The position numbers and the translations under genes are program-made. This document shows, piece by piece, positions 22,208-34,874 of a stretch of DNA of 64,000 nucleotides (the stretch's first letter is position 1; each line of letters begins with the position of its first letter). The notes beneath the pieces were generated by a model. The model did no database searches. It was not told where the DNA came from and saw nothing but the letters and a program-made list of their open reading frames with translations. Source of the DNA: Epiperipatus broadwayi. Lineage: Eukaryota > Onychophora > Udeonychophora > Euonychophora > Peripatidae. The stretch spans positions 1-64,000 of the forward strand of contig JAQFVV010013066.1 in the NCBI GenBank assembly GCA_028023455.1, read 5' to 3'.

Positions 22208-23620
22208 ATGTAATAGTAACCATAGTACAAACAATTATTTGAGAGTGCATATAATAGTTTCTTTATTGGCATAATGTATAATAGTATTATTTTATTATTT
22301 TAGATTTAAATCCTGCATGTGGATTTTATTTTCTTTTTAAGATATTTTATAAACAAGGGTTCTATATACAATGACAAACACAGAGATTAATAAATAATGA
22401 AATAATTTATTAATGGAATAAAAGTTAAATAAAATAAATGTACTATTAATTTGTAAATTTCCTTCTGCATAAACATATCAAGCTTAATTTCATAATAAAA
22501 AGTTCAAATCTTATTTTGTCTAATTCCTGTATTAGAGCATCTCATGGATATATATATATATATATATCTTACTTTAAAGTCTTTATAATAATACTTTCAT
22601 TCATATTTGTATATGTGAATTAAAGCATAATTCATTCCTAAAATATTTTCAATTTAAATAGTTTTATTGTTTAATATTCCAGTATTATTTTCTTTTTTTA
22701 ATATAAAAAAATTAAATAAAATATTGAATTTCTTTTTTTTAGAGTATCTTACCATATTAGTCCTTCTTTTAGCATTTTTTCTTAATAATTTTAGTATTAC
22801 TGCTAATCAAACAAGTGTTGAACACAGTTATGCTTGACGTTAATGCATGATCTTTCCATTAAATAATATGTTATGTCTAGCTATCTGCATATTTCTGTTT
22901 TGCTCTTTGCTAGCAGTTTATGATAGTTGGTATGAAACACTGGATAATCTGCTTATGGTAGGAAGCAATATACTATTCCATTCTTAGTCCTCCAAATGTG
23001 AAAAGTATTTTAATGTAATAAACATTTTCATAACTTTTTATGAGGTAGTAAGTTCAAATAAATGTTAATCGACACACTCTTTTTTAGTTTAACATTTTTA
23101 GCTAATTCTTTCCACTTTTTGTTAACAACAACAAGTGGGCAATCCATTTTTACTTCATCTAAATTTTTTGGAACTGTCATCTAAATAAATTTCTAAAGTA
23201 ATCTATTCTTTTAATAAAAATGATAGTGATTGTGTAAATACATCCATGTATATTTACAAAATAAATAATGTATATTTATATAACAATTTTATATACAAGA
23301 ATATTTTACTCTTCCCTTCTTTCTCCCATTATTTATATATCTATACGAAAAGAAAGTTACTGTTAACACTAACTGAAATAATTATACACATATATAAACC
23401 ATTATACAATTACAAATATCCAGTAACGCCCTCTGTTTAAAAGTCTATATCTCAATATTAGCGAACTTCAATATATATATATGTGTGTGTGTGTAAAAAT
23501 ACAGACATTTAATGATTAAATATATATGCATAAATAAGCACATGTTTCTTCTGAAAATATTCTCATGCAGCTTTTGCATTGCAATGACAAAGGTTAAAAT
23601 ATAATATATATGAATTAAAG
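22208..23620 (-). repeat. gypsy-2 right LTR-like repeat (5' LTR)
   Basis: Direct partner of 16,717-18,488. It carries a TA run at about 22,549-22,567 and an ATATATGTGTGTGTG microsatellite near 23,470-23,493 absent from its partner. The outer end is uncertain; similarity fades between 23,330 and 23,620. Confidence 0.6.
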
Positions 23621-24809
23621 AATAAGATAATTCTCTATTAAAAAACAAAAACAAATAACTACTTACTCCATCTTTCAGCTCCTCATATGTAGATGATTTA
23701 CACATCCAGTTCAAAAACATAATAATTATATCCATCTGCAGTAATAAGCCATTCATTTTGGATGTAACCTAAAATTAAATGCAAATTACAGTCATCAATA
23801 GATCAAAAGCTTTATGTAATAATGTTTTGGTTATTTTGATATATTAAGACCACCTTCAATCAATTATAGTCATTCAAAGTCCATGTTGACAATAAAAATA
23901 TGAGAAGAAGACCTGCATTGATAATGAGTATTATTATAACTATGCAAATAAATGTGTGAAACATAAACACATACAATTATAACCCATTGTTTTTACTCTT
24001 TTCTTTTTAAAATATTTCAGAAAGAAACTTAATTGTAGCTCTCCAAAATATTCTATTTTATGTCATATCTTTTGAAGAGGTAATAATCAAATTTTTACCT
24101 CTTGATAATGGTTTTGAAATAATAATTGTACTATAAATGTGCCACAAAATGCCAGTAAAATTCATGATTGTGTTCACTATAAAGTTTTTTAAAAAGAATT
24201 TTTTTTTTGTTATGCATGACTATTTAATAAAACTGTTAAATTAAAGTAGTGGACACTACAGTTTTACATAAGTTTGTGATTTGATTTATAATCTTGTCAT
24301 TAGTTTTTAATATTTTCAGAGAAAAACCATAAATCAAACTTTTTAATGTTTTTATATTGTTCATAGCATATACAGACACACATATTGCAAAAGAAATAAA
24401 ATAATAGCTCATATGCAACTATTTTAATGTAATGAATATCTTATTTTTCAATTTATTGATCGCATTATCACAATGGACTCTACATGAGACTTCAACATTT
24501 AGTTCCACCCTTCTATTTATATTATTACAAAAATAATAATGTTGGTTGATAATTATCCAGTACAAAAGTTGATGAAATTTTTTCTTACATGATTGGCAGA
24601 TAAAAAAACATGAGTTTATTTGAACATGAATTTTCAAATCAAACTATTTTTGTGGTATTTTTACAATTAATTACATTTTGTAAATCAGTTTTTGACCTGG
24701 AAAAATTGGCATAATCATGAGCATAATTTATAAAGTGTCCAATCAAATGACATTATTCTTTTTACTTATAATTTAACTATTAAATGATTAAATGTGTGGT
24801 TTATATATG
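23621..24809. other. AT-rich non-coding stretch
   Basis: No gene recognised. Two minus-strand frames at 24,236-24,418 and 24,419-24,637 are low-complexity and show no motif. Confidence 0.4.
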
Positions 24810-24811
24810 TA

Positions 24812-24957
24812 AGGATGAGATATTTTACGGTAATACCTCCCACACTAAACTCTAATGCTTATAAATATTTATTTATTTTCTTATTTCTTTACTTAGTGCT
24901 TCCCTCGAAAGTGTTAGAGTTTAGTGTGGGAGATATTACCATAAAATATCTGATCCT
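24812..24957. mobile_element. 146-bp MITE with long TIRs and TA target duplication
   Basis: The ends form inverted repeats of about 46 bases (starting AGGATGAGATATTTTACGGT) with a handful of mismatches, around an AT-rich centre of about 50 bases. TA dinucleotides flank both sides (24,810-24,811 and 24,958-24,959), as expected for Tc1/mariner-mobilised MITEs. It codes for nothing. The whole unit can fold into one long hairpin. Confidence 0.85.
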
Positions 24958-25499
24958 TATAATTTAATCAAATTAAGGAGTCAATCTTGAAATCTTTATT
25001 ACAACTTGATTCCAGTTTGAAAGACTATTTATAAGAGTTTCAACAATCACATTCATAAAAATTGAAAACTATGTTAAGGCAGGTACACATACATGTTCAA
25101 CTCTAGTTTGCTTCTCACATACTTTCTATTACACTATTTTAATATGAATAAAATTTTATGGGGCAACAAAATAATATTACTACCATAATTGCCTTAACCA
25201 AATCAGTAATGCAATAAATAAACTACTACTTTTCTCTCAATGCAATAATTATATTAGACTGTCAACAAAACCATGACAATAGTGTTTTTTAATTTCCTAA
25301 ACTTACATTGTGGTAAACCATTTATGATCTGAAATAACTCTGTGACTATAATTCATGAATGTGTCTTTGTTGTAATGAATACTAATGATGTTCCACAATA
25401 ATTATGGCTTGTTATCTACTTTCTTTGTGTTTAACTACTGCAGTAAGAAATTATGAAAAGAAAGTATCCTAAGATCAGGTAGCTTAACTTTATTAATTA

Positions 25500-27610
25500 A
25501 TATATATATATATTATAACGATCGAAATGGAAGTGAAGATCGAATCTAACCACAAACTACGATACCTGCTCTACAGAGCGCCATCTAGGCATTTAAACCT
25601 AGAAAAATTTTTAAAGTAGGCAGATACGCGCTGTTAAGATTCCACTTTATTTAAATATTCCGATTGTTAGCCCAAGTCACTAGCTCAGTGGAGTAGCAGA
25701 GATAATAAAATATAAATTTTATATCTTAAATATAAAAGAATAAAAGCCACTGCCAGAAATTAACACATAAAAATATTTATTTACGCACATATAAAATCAT
25801 TCTAAACTCGAGGAATAGGTTTAACATTTTTAGATTTTTATATTACTCTTTAATTGTACATTTACATAAATTTCAATGAGTTTAATTTTTTTATTTAGAT
25901 GGTCAAGTATGAATAGACTACATAGATTTGCATTTGAAAATAAAACATTCTATCCCTATTTAACCTTAGGCTAAAATTCGCAGTCAAACTGGCATCAATC
26001 CATCTGATACATTTATGTATTCAATGTAGCATGAAAATACAACAGCACAAATATACTATACTGTCAGGAATGGACATCTGAACAGTATAGTTAGAGAAAA
26101 CATTGACTCTTGTCCAATACAGGAATATGACGTCTGTATAGCAAGAAGAACAATAAAATAAAAACTCCATAGGAAGGGACCGCAACCCTTTTTGCTGACT
26201 TACAATCCCATCCATAGGCAAAGGGTTGGTGCGGTGTATACAGCGATTCTGCACGTAGCGAAACTCATACTACATCTACTAATTACACAAATATATCCAA
26301 TCCATTGACCCAATTCAACAACGACACAAATAACCTAAGATTACCCTCCCCTAATATAACTTTACAAATCTATATAGCCATTCATGCCCGACTTAAATTT
26401 AACATTTAAATACGTTCGCACAGATTTGTTTAAAAATGTTGGGTATAGATCGATTACATAGATTCCACGGTCAAAAACATTTCAAAAATAAACATAAATG
26501 ATCAAAATACAAAATTATTGATACCGACAATCGCAGAGGGAAATTTATAAGTAACCCAATAGTATTCATCATAAGATACTTGCGTTGTCACCAATAACTT
26601 AAAAGACATCCGAATAAATACATTTTAGATACCGTACGGTATCATTATTTATCGAATGTCTATATATTTTGATCAAATATGAAAACCAAAATATAATTAA
26701 CCGCAAACGAATCCATGCAAGCGCCTATAAACAACTTAAATTTCATGCATTTAAATAATCTTTACAATAAGAAAAAAAAATGGAAATGATGTTTATCAAT
26801 CGGAAAACATATAAAATTAAACATTATTAATTTGATTTAAAAACTTACAAAAGTCAGATAAGAGTCCATTTTAACATTTAAGTTGGCTTGTTTATCAATT
26901 TGTAAAACTTGACGAAAGTTCTTAATTGATTTTAATAATTGTTCATTTCATATAGCTTATGGTAGAAGAGTCCAGGTTTCTGCTTTTAATTCCCGCGACG
27001 CCTCCATTGGAAGGTAATGTTCTGGAGATGGCGATAGCTGGTTCAAGGTATCACAGTCTTTTCATTTTTTTTTATTTTTATAGAGAGTGTGGTATGTGCG
27101 TCATACCACATCTCTCAAACACAAAAAGCTGGAACTGTCAGAAAAAACTGTATTTCCCTTTTTATATTATCCACAAGGATTCAATGAACAAAACGTCACT
27201 AATCTATCACTTTCGTTAGGGTCCGAGCCAAGGCTTAGTGCTTCCATTGGTCAAGCTAAAATCTCTTTCTTCTCTTATCTAACTTTTCATCTGACTTTTT
27301 AATTACACAGCTTTTAGATAATTAATAAACAATCATTTCCATTTACAGATTACAGGAATTAATTAATACCTGTTTTTATTTTAACTTACGTTATTTTTTT
27401 ATTAAAATATTTTTATATTTCAATCTTGTATTTTTTTATTAAAAAAAATACGTTCAAATACTTTTTTTTTTGTTTATGAAAAAAAATATTTTTAAAGTTT
27501 AGCATCTGTGCGAATATATATACGTTTAACAAACATTTTAATTTTAGCGTTTAGTTTTTTCCTTTTATTTGCGAACTTTTAAGTTTTTATTTTAAATTAA
27601 TGTAACGACA
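25500..27610. promoter_or_regulatory. CpG-retaining patch, candidate regulatory DNA
   Basis: Most of the window has very few CpG sites, but this stretch has many (for example at 25,520-25,680, 26,150-26,280, 26,520-26,740, 26,990-27,250). It contains no repeat I recognise. Inverted CCAAT boxes (CCATTGGAAGG at 27,003 and CCATTGGTCA at 27,243) lie at its right end, with a CGTCA-containing site at 27,098. No TATA box with a clear coding exon follows. CpG retention may mean germline hypomethylation, as at promoters or enhancers. Confidence 0.3.
25574..25590 (-). promoter_or_regulatory. CTCF-like motif
   Basis: The minus strand reads GCCTAGATGGCGCTCTG, containing the core AG-A/G-TGGCGC seen in metazoan CTCF sites. 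It lies at the left edge of the CpG-retaining patch. A single short match can occur by chance or within a repeat. Confidence 0.3.
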
Positions 27611-28740
27611 TATTTATATATCGTTACAATATATATATATTAAAAAATTCAAACTAACATATAAGCTTTATGTTTTAACATTTTTATATAAGAACTTTAT
27701 CAGGAATTTCATCCATTTCATTTTTGAATTACAAAGAGCTGCTTTAACTTATAATTATGTTTTGTAACATCAAAAAATTAAATTATCAAAACATGATTGT
27801 TTTATTTAAAATGTCATATCTTTTTCATCATTATTTAAAATAAAATACAGTTATTCTTTTGTCCAAACTACAAAATAGCTTACAGGTAGACAATAGTGGC
27901 ATGATTTCTAGCCAGAAAAAAAAAATTTGAATAATAAACAAACAAGACCATAATGTTTGTTTTAATGTCTAATAATATAAGATGTTGATTCATTAAAATC
28001 TAGATAATTTTTCCAATAAATGTCTTTTGTTCTTTATAACCTAGTCATCATAACCCTTTGATATTATCAGTAATCTTCCTATAATAATTGGAAAAATATT
28101 GCATGTTTGGGACATCAGATTTCCATCATTTATCTACTAGAAATTTCTTTTGCACTTTTATAGCTCAAATCTTCAAATCTTAAAAAGTAATAATAAAAAG
28201 AGACTTAGAATGTTAACAGTTTTCAGTTTTTAATTATAAACCAAAAATCTATCTGAAAATAGTAAAGGCAACTATATTTAATGATTTTTCAGTCTATCTT
28301 AAATGTGGTACTTCTTATAAATAATGTTACAAATGGACTGTATAACAAAATCTCTCTATATTATTATGCCTAGTTAAACAACATCGATAGACATGGAAAA
28401 ATCTAAGGTAGTGATAATAAATATAAAATATATAATTTGTTCTAAATGTTGTGGCATAAAATGTGTCAGTATTACATGACACAAACATTTCAATCCAAGA
28501 ATACAGACTTCAGTTGGTGGTTGAAATGCAATCAATATTTAGGTTCAATATAGCATCTTATATTGTATCTCCATATGTTTATTTGAAAGAGTAGTTTATT
28601 CAATAGTAAAGTAAACATTTTATTTTATAATTTAAATTTTTGGATTCTTTGTATGAGTGAAAAGCTATTAGAGTTAAAATTGTCTCAATGATAATACTGT
28701 TTATTTCTTGAGTGCCTACTATCAAACATAGATTCAGAGA
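27611..28740. other. AT-rich non-coding stretch
   Basis: Nothing recognised between the CpG-retaining patch and the duplication at the end of element B. Confidence 0.4.
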
Positions 28741-29367
28741 ATTTCAGATAAATAACAGATAATCTTCATTGTGATATTATTATTATAGAAAATCACTAAA
28801 ATAATTAATATTGACTATTTTAATTTATTCACTGTCGCACTTAGTAGACTTTGGCCAAAAGCTGTGTCCAAATGTTACATACTTAACAGTAATAGTATGA
28901 ATACTGAACCCTACCATCTGATGGCACTCTTTTTCACAAAATGAACATCAATATACCATTTCAGCGGCCTTAAAATATGGATGACAGTACGATAGGTGTT
29001 TTTTGAATCATAAAAGGCCACCTGAGGGTGATGTATTTTTCAATTTCATAAATTTCAGATAAATAACAGATAATCTTCATTGTAAAATATTATTATTATT
29101 ATAGAAAATCACTAAAATAATTAATACTGACTATTTTAATTTATTCGCTGTCACACTTAGTAGACTTTGGCCAAAAGCTGTGTCCAAATGTTACATACTT
29201 AACAGTAATAGTATGAATACTGAACCCTACCATCTTATGGCACTCTTTTTCACAAAATGCTCATCAATATACCATTTCAGCAGCCTTAACTTATGGATGA
29301 CAGTACGATAGGTGTTTTTTGGGTCATAAAAGGCCACCTGAGGGTGATGTATTCTTCAACTTCATAA
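28741..29367 (+). repeat. 311-bp tandem duplication spanning host DNA and the end of element B
   Basis: Copy 1 is 28,741-29,051 and copy 2 is 29,052-29,367, with only about a dozen differences and one small TTA-repeat length change. Each copy holds about 150 bases of flanking DNA followed by about 160 bases of the element B terminus. The repeat therefore arose after insertion. Confidence 0.85.
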
Positions 29368-31081
29368 CAAAATACTATGTCCATTGCATTGTGACAGTAT
29401 TCAACAAGTGAGTGCTCTTGAACTCTCACTATGGTCTGATTTGATGATGACCATATTTGAAAGAGAAAAAACTTTGCAAAAATTCATTGTCAGAAATTTT
29501 TTAGAAAATATAGTGGAATTAGTATTCCATATTAAGAATTGTCATGTCATCACCCATGCTTCCCTATGCTTTTGAATTGCACACAACTTAAAAAGATTCT
29601 TTTTTTCAGCAGAGTTTTTTCATATTTTAGGTGCAAATGCCCATTTATGTATGAATCCATGTGAAAACTGTAAGAGAAGTTGATTCAAGGGCTCCAAAAT
29701 CCCATTACTTACAGCTTTGAAGCATCCCTGTTATTTTATTTGCATGTTACTTTTCTTACAGCTTTGGGGCTTTCCTGTTATTTTATTTGTGTGTTACTTT
29801 TCTTACAGCTTTGAGTCTACTTTCTTATTTTATTTGCATGTTACTTTTGTTTTTTTTTATGCCCCCAAAAATGGTGTTTTTTCTTTACTTGTTTTGGTTC
29901 ACAACTTGTCCAAAGTTTTGTTTCTTTTTGATTCAATAAATTATTTTATGGGAAACTTGTGGTTTTTGTTGTTCACTTGATTATAAAGTAGGTATGTAAT
30001 ATTTGATAAGTTTCATTAACAGTTAAAGTAGATAATATTTTATTATAACCCCCAAAAAAGTGTTTAAGAGTTTATTCAAAAGGCGCCACCAAAAAAAGAA
30101 AAAGAAAATAATAATAAAGAACTGTGTGGTAACATAATAAAATGTTCAAAAAGAAAATCCAAAAAGAAGTCGATAATTAAAAATAAAAACAAACCTTCCC
30201 GACCATCCTAACTTCCCCAGCTTAAAAAAGTTCTTTCAAAACAAACTGTTTATGTCTTTATTAAAGTTAAAGGCCCAAAAAATTAAAGAACTTTTTGCTA
30301 TCATATAAATCTTTCTGTAGTGTAAAGATTTGAAAAAAAAGCCACGTAATAAATTAACAAAAAAAAAAGATGACAATTCAAAATCAAAACAACTACTCTC
30401 CCTCCACCCTCTAAAAAACCAAATGTTGGTTTATTCAAAAGTACCAAATTGTTGAAGTCTTTCAGCAAATCAAAACAACAACAACAACAAAAAAGAAGAT
30501 AAATTAAAAGCAAACAACCAACCCTCCTCCACCATCTAAAAACAGCAAAGTGTTTGTTACCATATTTTTGTGTAAACAAACTGACAGAGCATTAATTAAT
30601 CATTTAAAAGCAAACCAACACCCCTACACCATCTAAAAACAAAGTGTTTGTTTTTTTTTTTAAAAAACGAACTCAAAAAAAAACCATGTGAAAAAAAAAT
30701 TGGTTTTCCATAAGTAATATTTTGTAAAAAAACCTACAGACAGTTTAGTCGTTAATTTACAAACAAACCAACACCCCTGGACCATCTAAAAACAAAGTAT
30801 GTGTTTATTAAAAACAAAAAAAACAAATTGGAATAAAAAAAAACTTTGGTGATTTACCGTTGCTGACGAAAAAAAATTAAAAACCGATTGAAAAAAAAAA
30901 TTACCGTAATATTATGTAATAAAAAAGAACTTTGGTGGTTTACCATCGCCGATGAAAAAATAATAAAAACCCATTGAAAAAAAATCTTTTACTGTAATAT
31001 GATGTAAACCAACAGACGGTTTGTGAATTGGGCAAAGAAGAGTGCCATCAGATGGTAGGATTCAGTATTCATACTATTACC
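28888..31081 (-). mobile_element. Element B: 2.2-kb TIR element, inverted relative to element A
   Basis: The terminus GTAATAGTATGAATACTGAA at 28,889 (and again at 29,205 in the duplicated end) pairs with its inverted partner ending at 31,081. TAA flanks both sides. Blocks match element A in reverse order: 28,925-29,035 to 19,965-20,085; 29,375-29,520 to 19,800-19,930; the poly(C)-Ala-rich ATGCCCCCAAAA block near 29,858 to 19,609-19,622; 30,060-30,300 to 19,150-19,400; and 30,540-30,810 to 18,670-18,960. One short frame (29,384-29,575) lies in it without a transposase motif, so it is non-autonomous or decayed. Confidence 0.8.
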
Positions 31082-34000
31082 TAATTAACTTTTATGCCAT
31101 AGATGGAATGAGTTTAAGCAGAAATACTACAAATAAACATAGATGCATTGATAATTCCAATCACATTAAAAAATTTGATTACAATTAACACTTATAATAC
31201 AAGAGAAGTTCATATTATATGTACAAGTAGAAATAATGGTTGTTATACAGATCATAGAATAGGGTGCTTCAAAACTGAAATGATTGTGGGATTTAAAAAT
31301 AAATTTTATTCTAACCTCATTCACAAAACAATTACTTTATTTAAAAAAATATATTCTACATTTACTAAATATTAATAGCTTTATTAATATATGACAAAAG
31401 TTTTGTAACAAGTATATTATGGATATATGTAAATTTATTCTTGTATTTATAAAAAATAGCCAAGATTAATTTTGTAACAATCATTATTACTATTTTGAAT
31501 GAAATAAAAAAATGTCATTTTATGCTTGGCAGAATAATAAATTAAATGTGATAATTTTATATCAAATATAGACACGTTTAACACGTTTAATCAATGAGAA
31601 CATGAAATAAAATTATTAGTCAATTAAAAACTACTGATTGAATCAATAAACATCACATTATCTCATATTTTTGTATGAAGAGTTTGCAATATTTTGTAAT
31701 TGCATACAATTTAAAACTTACCTAATGTTCTAAAATCAAAATGTTAAACTGCAAAGTCATATTGCAATGTTCATAAAACCAAAAATTACTTTGTCTGATA
31801 ATATGACAATGATATTTTGAATAGATGACATTTTAATAAAATTTTGAATAATGATATAAAAATTAAAACAATGACTTTTACTGATATATTTGTTTTATTT
31901 TTTCATCTAGATTTGTACCAAGATAACCAACTTAGTGAAAACAAACAGCACTTTGTATCATTAAAAATGGAAAATGTGCAAGGCATGACAAAATATTATA
32001 TAGAACATGGAAGTTGGTCTTTTTGATCTTAAAGATAAATAATATTATTCCAATTTTGAAAATAAAGGACATAGACAAAATAGCGTTAATTATCATTAAA
32101 TATTAATTTCTCATATAGCCATGATATTTTAAAAACAATTTTGTATTTGTAATTTCCAGACCTAATTTGTTGCAAAGAACTCACTGTGATTATAGAAAAA
32201 CAACTTGTATAACAGACAATGAAATTATTTTCAAGAAAATGAAAGAAATGTCAGATATTTTACTGTGATTTGCATATTGTCATTATATATTTTTCCAAGA
32301 CTTTTAATTCAGCTATTCAATAATATTTGTCATTATTTAAAATTAGTTCATTATTTCTCAAAATGTATTCTTATAACACTACTTCTACATTATGCAATGG
32401 AATGAAAAGTGCTATTACTACAGTGGAATAATCTGGGCATTTTAATGAAAATTCTAAACATTTTCTTCTCTGTTTATGACAATCATTTTTGAAAAAATCA
32501 TTATCAGTGTAAAAAAGTTATCAAGATGTGATACAGGTCTGGTATTAAAAATTTTAATTTAAATTGATTAAAAGCCCAAAAATAAGAACATAATGTCATT
32601 GGATTCAGAGTTTTGTTTACCATGAGGATAGTGCTATTTTGAGCACTTCAACATGTAGGAAATGATGTTATTGCTTTTAAAACAACATATAAATAATTAT
32701 TGTAGAAATGCATAAATTAATTATCAGCCAATGATAGATCTAAAATGCCCAAAAACATTTTGAGAATACAAACAATTGAAATACTTTTGTAGTTGTATAA
32801 GTACTAAATTGGACACACATGATAAAGTACAATAGTCTCCAATGCTGCTTTTAAAATATTAAAAGATAATTTTCTCTATTACTTAATATATTGTATGAAA
32901 GTGAGAATACAGGCATAATAAAACTTTTAATAACATATTAAAAATACCATAGCAAAAAAATAACTCCAATAAATATGTTTTTTAAGTTGCTATATAAGGT
33001 AATATAAAGTTCTCTATTATAAAATCACTACTTAATGGATGTAAGATCAATAAACAATGTTTTGTTATGAGTTTGTATATAGTTTTTGTGAGGAAGGTTC
33101 ACAAAAACTACATTGCTAACATTATCTCAAAGACATTCCAAAATTGAAATATATTAATACTTACAATAAGAAAATGTGGCAGAAATTAGATTGCATAGGA
33201 GAACTATATATAAACAATTAAACCTACTGTTAAATTATTTCAGAAAAAAAGTTTTCTAATGAAGAAATTAAAGCAGACCACTGCAAAATACAAATGAAAC
33301 AAAAAAAATGAACCTTCATGTTCTTTTACATGTGGATGTATTTATGATTTACTGAATTCTGGTTTAATTTCTTTTCATACTGTTGGAATTTACATACTTT
33401 TTTATGTGTGACCACCATTTTCAGGTATGATCAAAATTCTTTCATCTGTTTAAAAGATCATTGTCATTCATATATTAGAGTGCCATTGATCAATTTAATA
33501 AAATTGTAATACCATTTCTTTTGCTTATATGATATTTATTACACATCAAAATAAAGCTGAAGTGAACATGATTACAGATTGTATTCATTTTTTGCAGTTT
33601 AAATCTCCAATTACTTTAAATCTTCTAGACAATTTGAAACATCTGCCTTCAGTTTATTATAATTTATAAAATTCTATCTACTTTTACTATCTGGCAAGGA
33701 TAAAATGTCAGTAAAATTTATAATGTTTCATTGAAATAAAACGAGTTGTGATTTTTAAAAATAAACTAAAATATAGATTTACTTATATCTATAATACTTT
33801 TAATAGAATTAAATATTTTATCAATTTGACAATTCTTAAAACCCAAATTAAAAATTTTAATGTTTGATAACTGTTAACTTTAGTACATAGAGCAGGTGGT
33901 TTTGAAAGATTAACATCAGTCTTCTGCACATGATTGGAATAAAATCTCCTTAATGCAAGTATCATTTTATAATTGAAGTATACTTATCCATGATCTGTCC

Positions 34001-34570
34001 AGGAGACTGCTCATGGAAGCAGTTAGTATAATTACGATTTTTTATATTCTTCTAAGTATAATTTATTCATTAAACTCCAATGTTTTGAGCATGAATGCAT
34101 CCATGTTTCTCTATAGTACTTTTGTAGTGAAAGGAATTGTTTATGATAGTTTTGTGTATCTATACATAAAAAAATAAATAAATGAATATAAAAGAATAAT
34201 AAAATAACCTTCATTATTAAATATTTTTGCTTCAGAAGCCATAAAATTATTTAAAAGTTCTTTTCATCTTAAGGATGTGAGGAATGTAAGTGGAATTGTG
34301 GGTAATTTTTGATCTAAAATTTGTTATAATTTAGTTCCTTATCAAGCTTTCTTGTTGCAGTTAAACTATTGGTTGTTTTGAGTTTTTTGATTAATCTTGA
34401 TTAGTTGTGAATGTGGGCTAAGTTTCATTATAAAACAAATTTTTAATACAACTTATTTTGCTTCATCATTACTACTGATATTATAATAATCATTAAAAGT
34501 GCTAGCAATAGTGGTGGCAGTAGCAGTATTGATGTTGCTGTAATGAATAATATTTTACACATAATAGCTT
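31082..34570. other. AT-rich non-coding stretch
   Basis: No gene, RNA gene or repeat recognised. Reading frames are short and low-complexity. Confidence 0.45.
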
Positions 34571-34574
34571 AACC

Positions 34575-34800
34575 AGGTTGTGTGGGACAGCACATTTATG
34601 TCATTTTCTGGTCAACATTTTCTCCACACTAAACCCCAAATTAATGTTCCTAGAAATAGAAACTTTGCCATCTGTAAGATCATTCAAAACTAATTCAATG
34701 GTGATTACAATGTCAGGATCAAACATCACAATTAAAAGCATCTGGTCAACTAAGGGTATCTTTCTCATTGTTATCTTATTTTTGATCATTTTATTTAAAG
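34575..34800. other. Region open on both strands, unrecognised
   Basis: The plus strand is open for 98 codons (34,578-34,874) and the minus strand for 62 (34,601-34,789, with a single stop before it continues toward 34,570). The minus frame reads MLLIVMFDPDIVITIELVLN and is more balanced in composition than its surroundings, with Asp, Val and Gly, so it could be a relic of a coding sequence or of a mobile element. I do not recognise the family on either strand. Confidence 0.25.
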
Positions 34801-34874
34801 AAATATCAAACTATTTCATAAATTCTATGCATATCATTAAAAAATTGAGTCCAATATTTCATGGGTGTTATTAA

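Larger units (their letters stand above)
16717..23620 (-). mobile_element. gypsy-2: old, deleted Ty3/gypsy remnant carrying nested insertions
   Basis: Two diverged direct repeats (about 16,717-18,488 and 22,208-23,620) bracket minus-strand pieces of RNase H, integrase and a possible Gag start. RT is largely missing, so an internal deletion has occurred. Element A (18,489-20,109) sits between the left repeat and integrase, and a SINE (16,902-16,970) sits in the left repeat. Directly inside the right repeat, on the minus strand, ATTGGCACCTTACATGAACC (about 22,188-22,207) could be a primer binding site. The repeats are only about three quarters identical, so this is much older than gypsy-1. Confidence 0.7.

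Noticed and set aside
26940-27012. Short host exon after a TTTCATATAG acceptor ending at GGAAG/GTAATG
   Set aside because: About 55 bases open in one frame is not enough, no family is recognised, and no adjoining exon fits.
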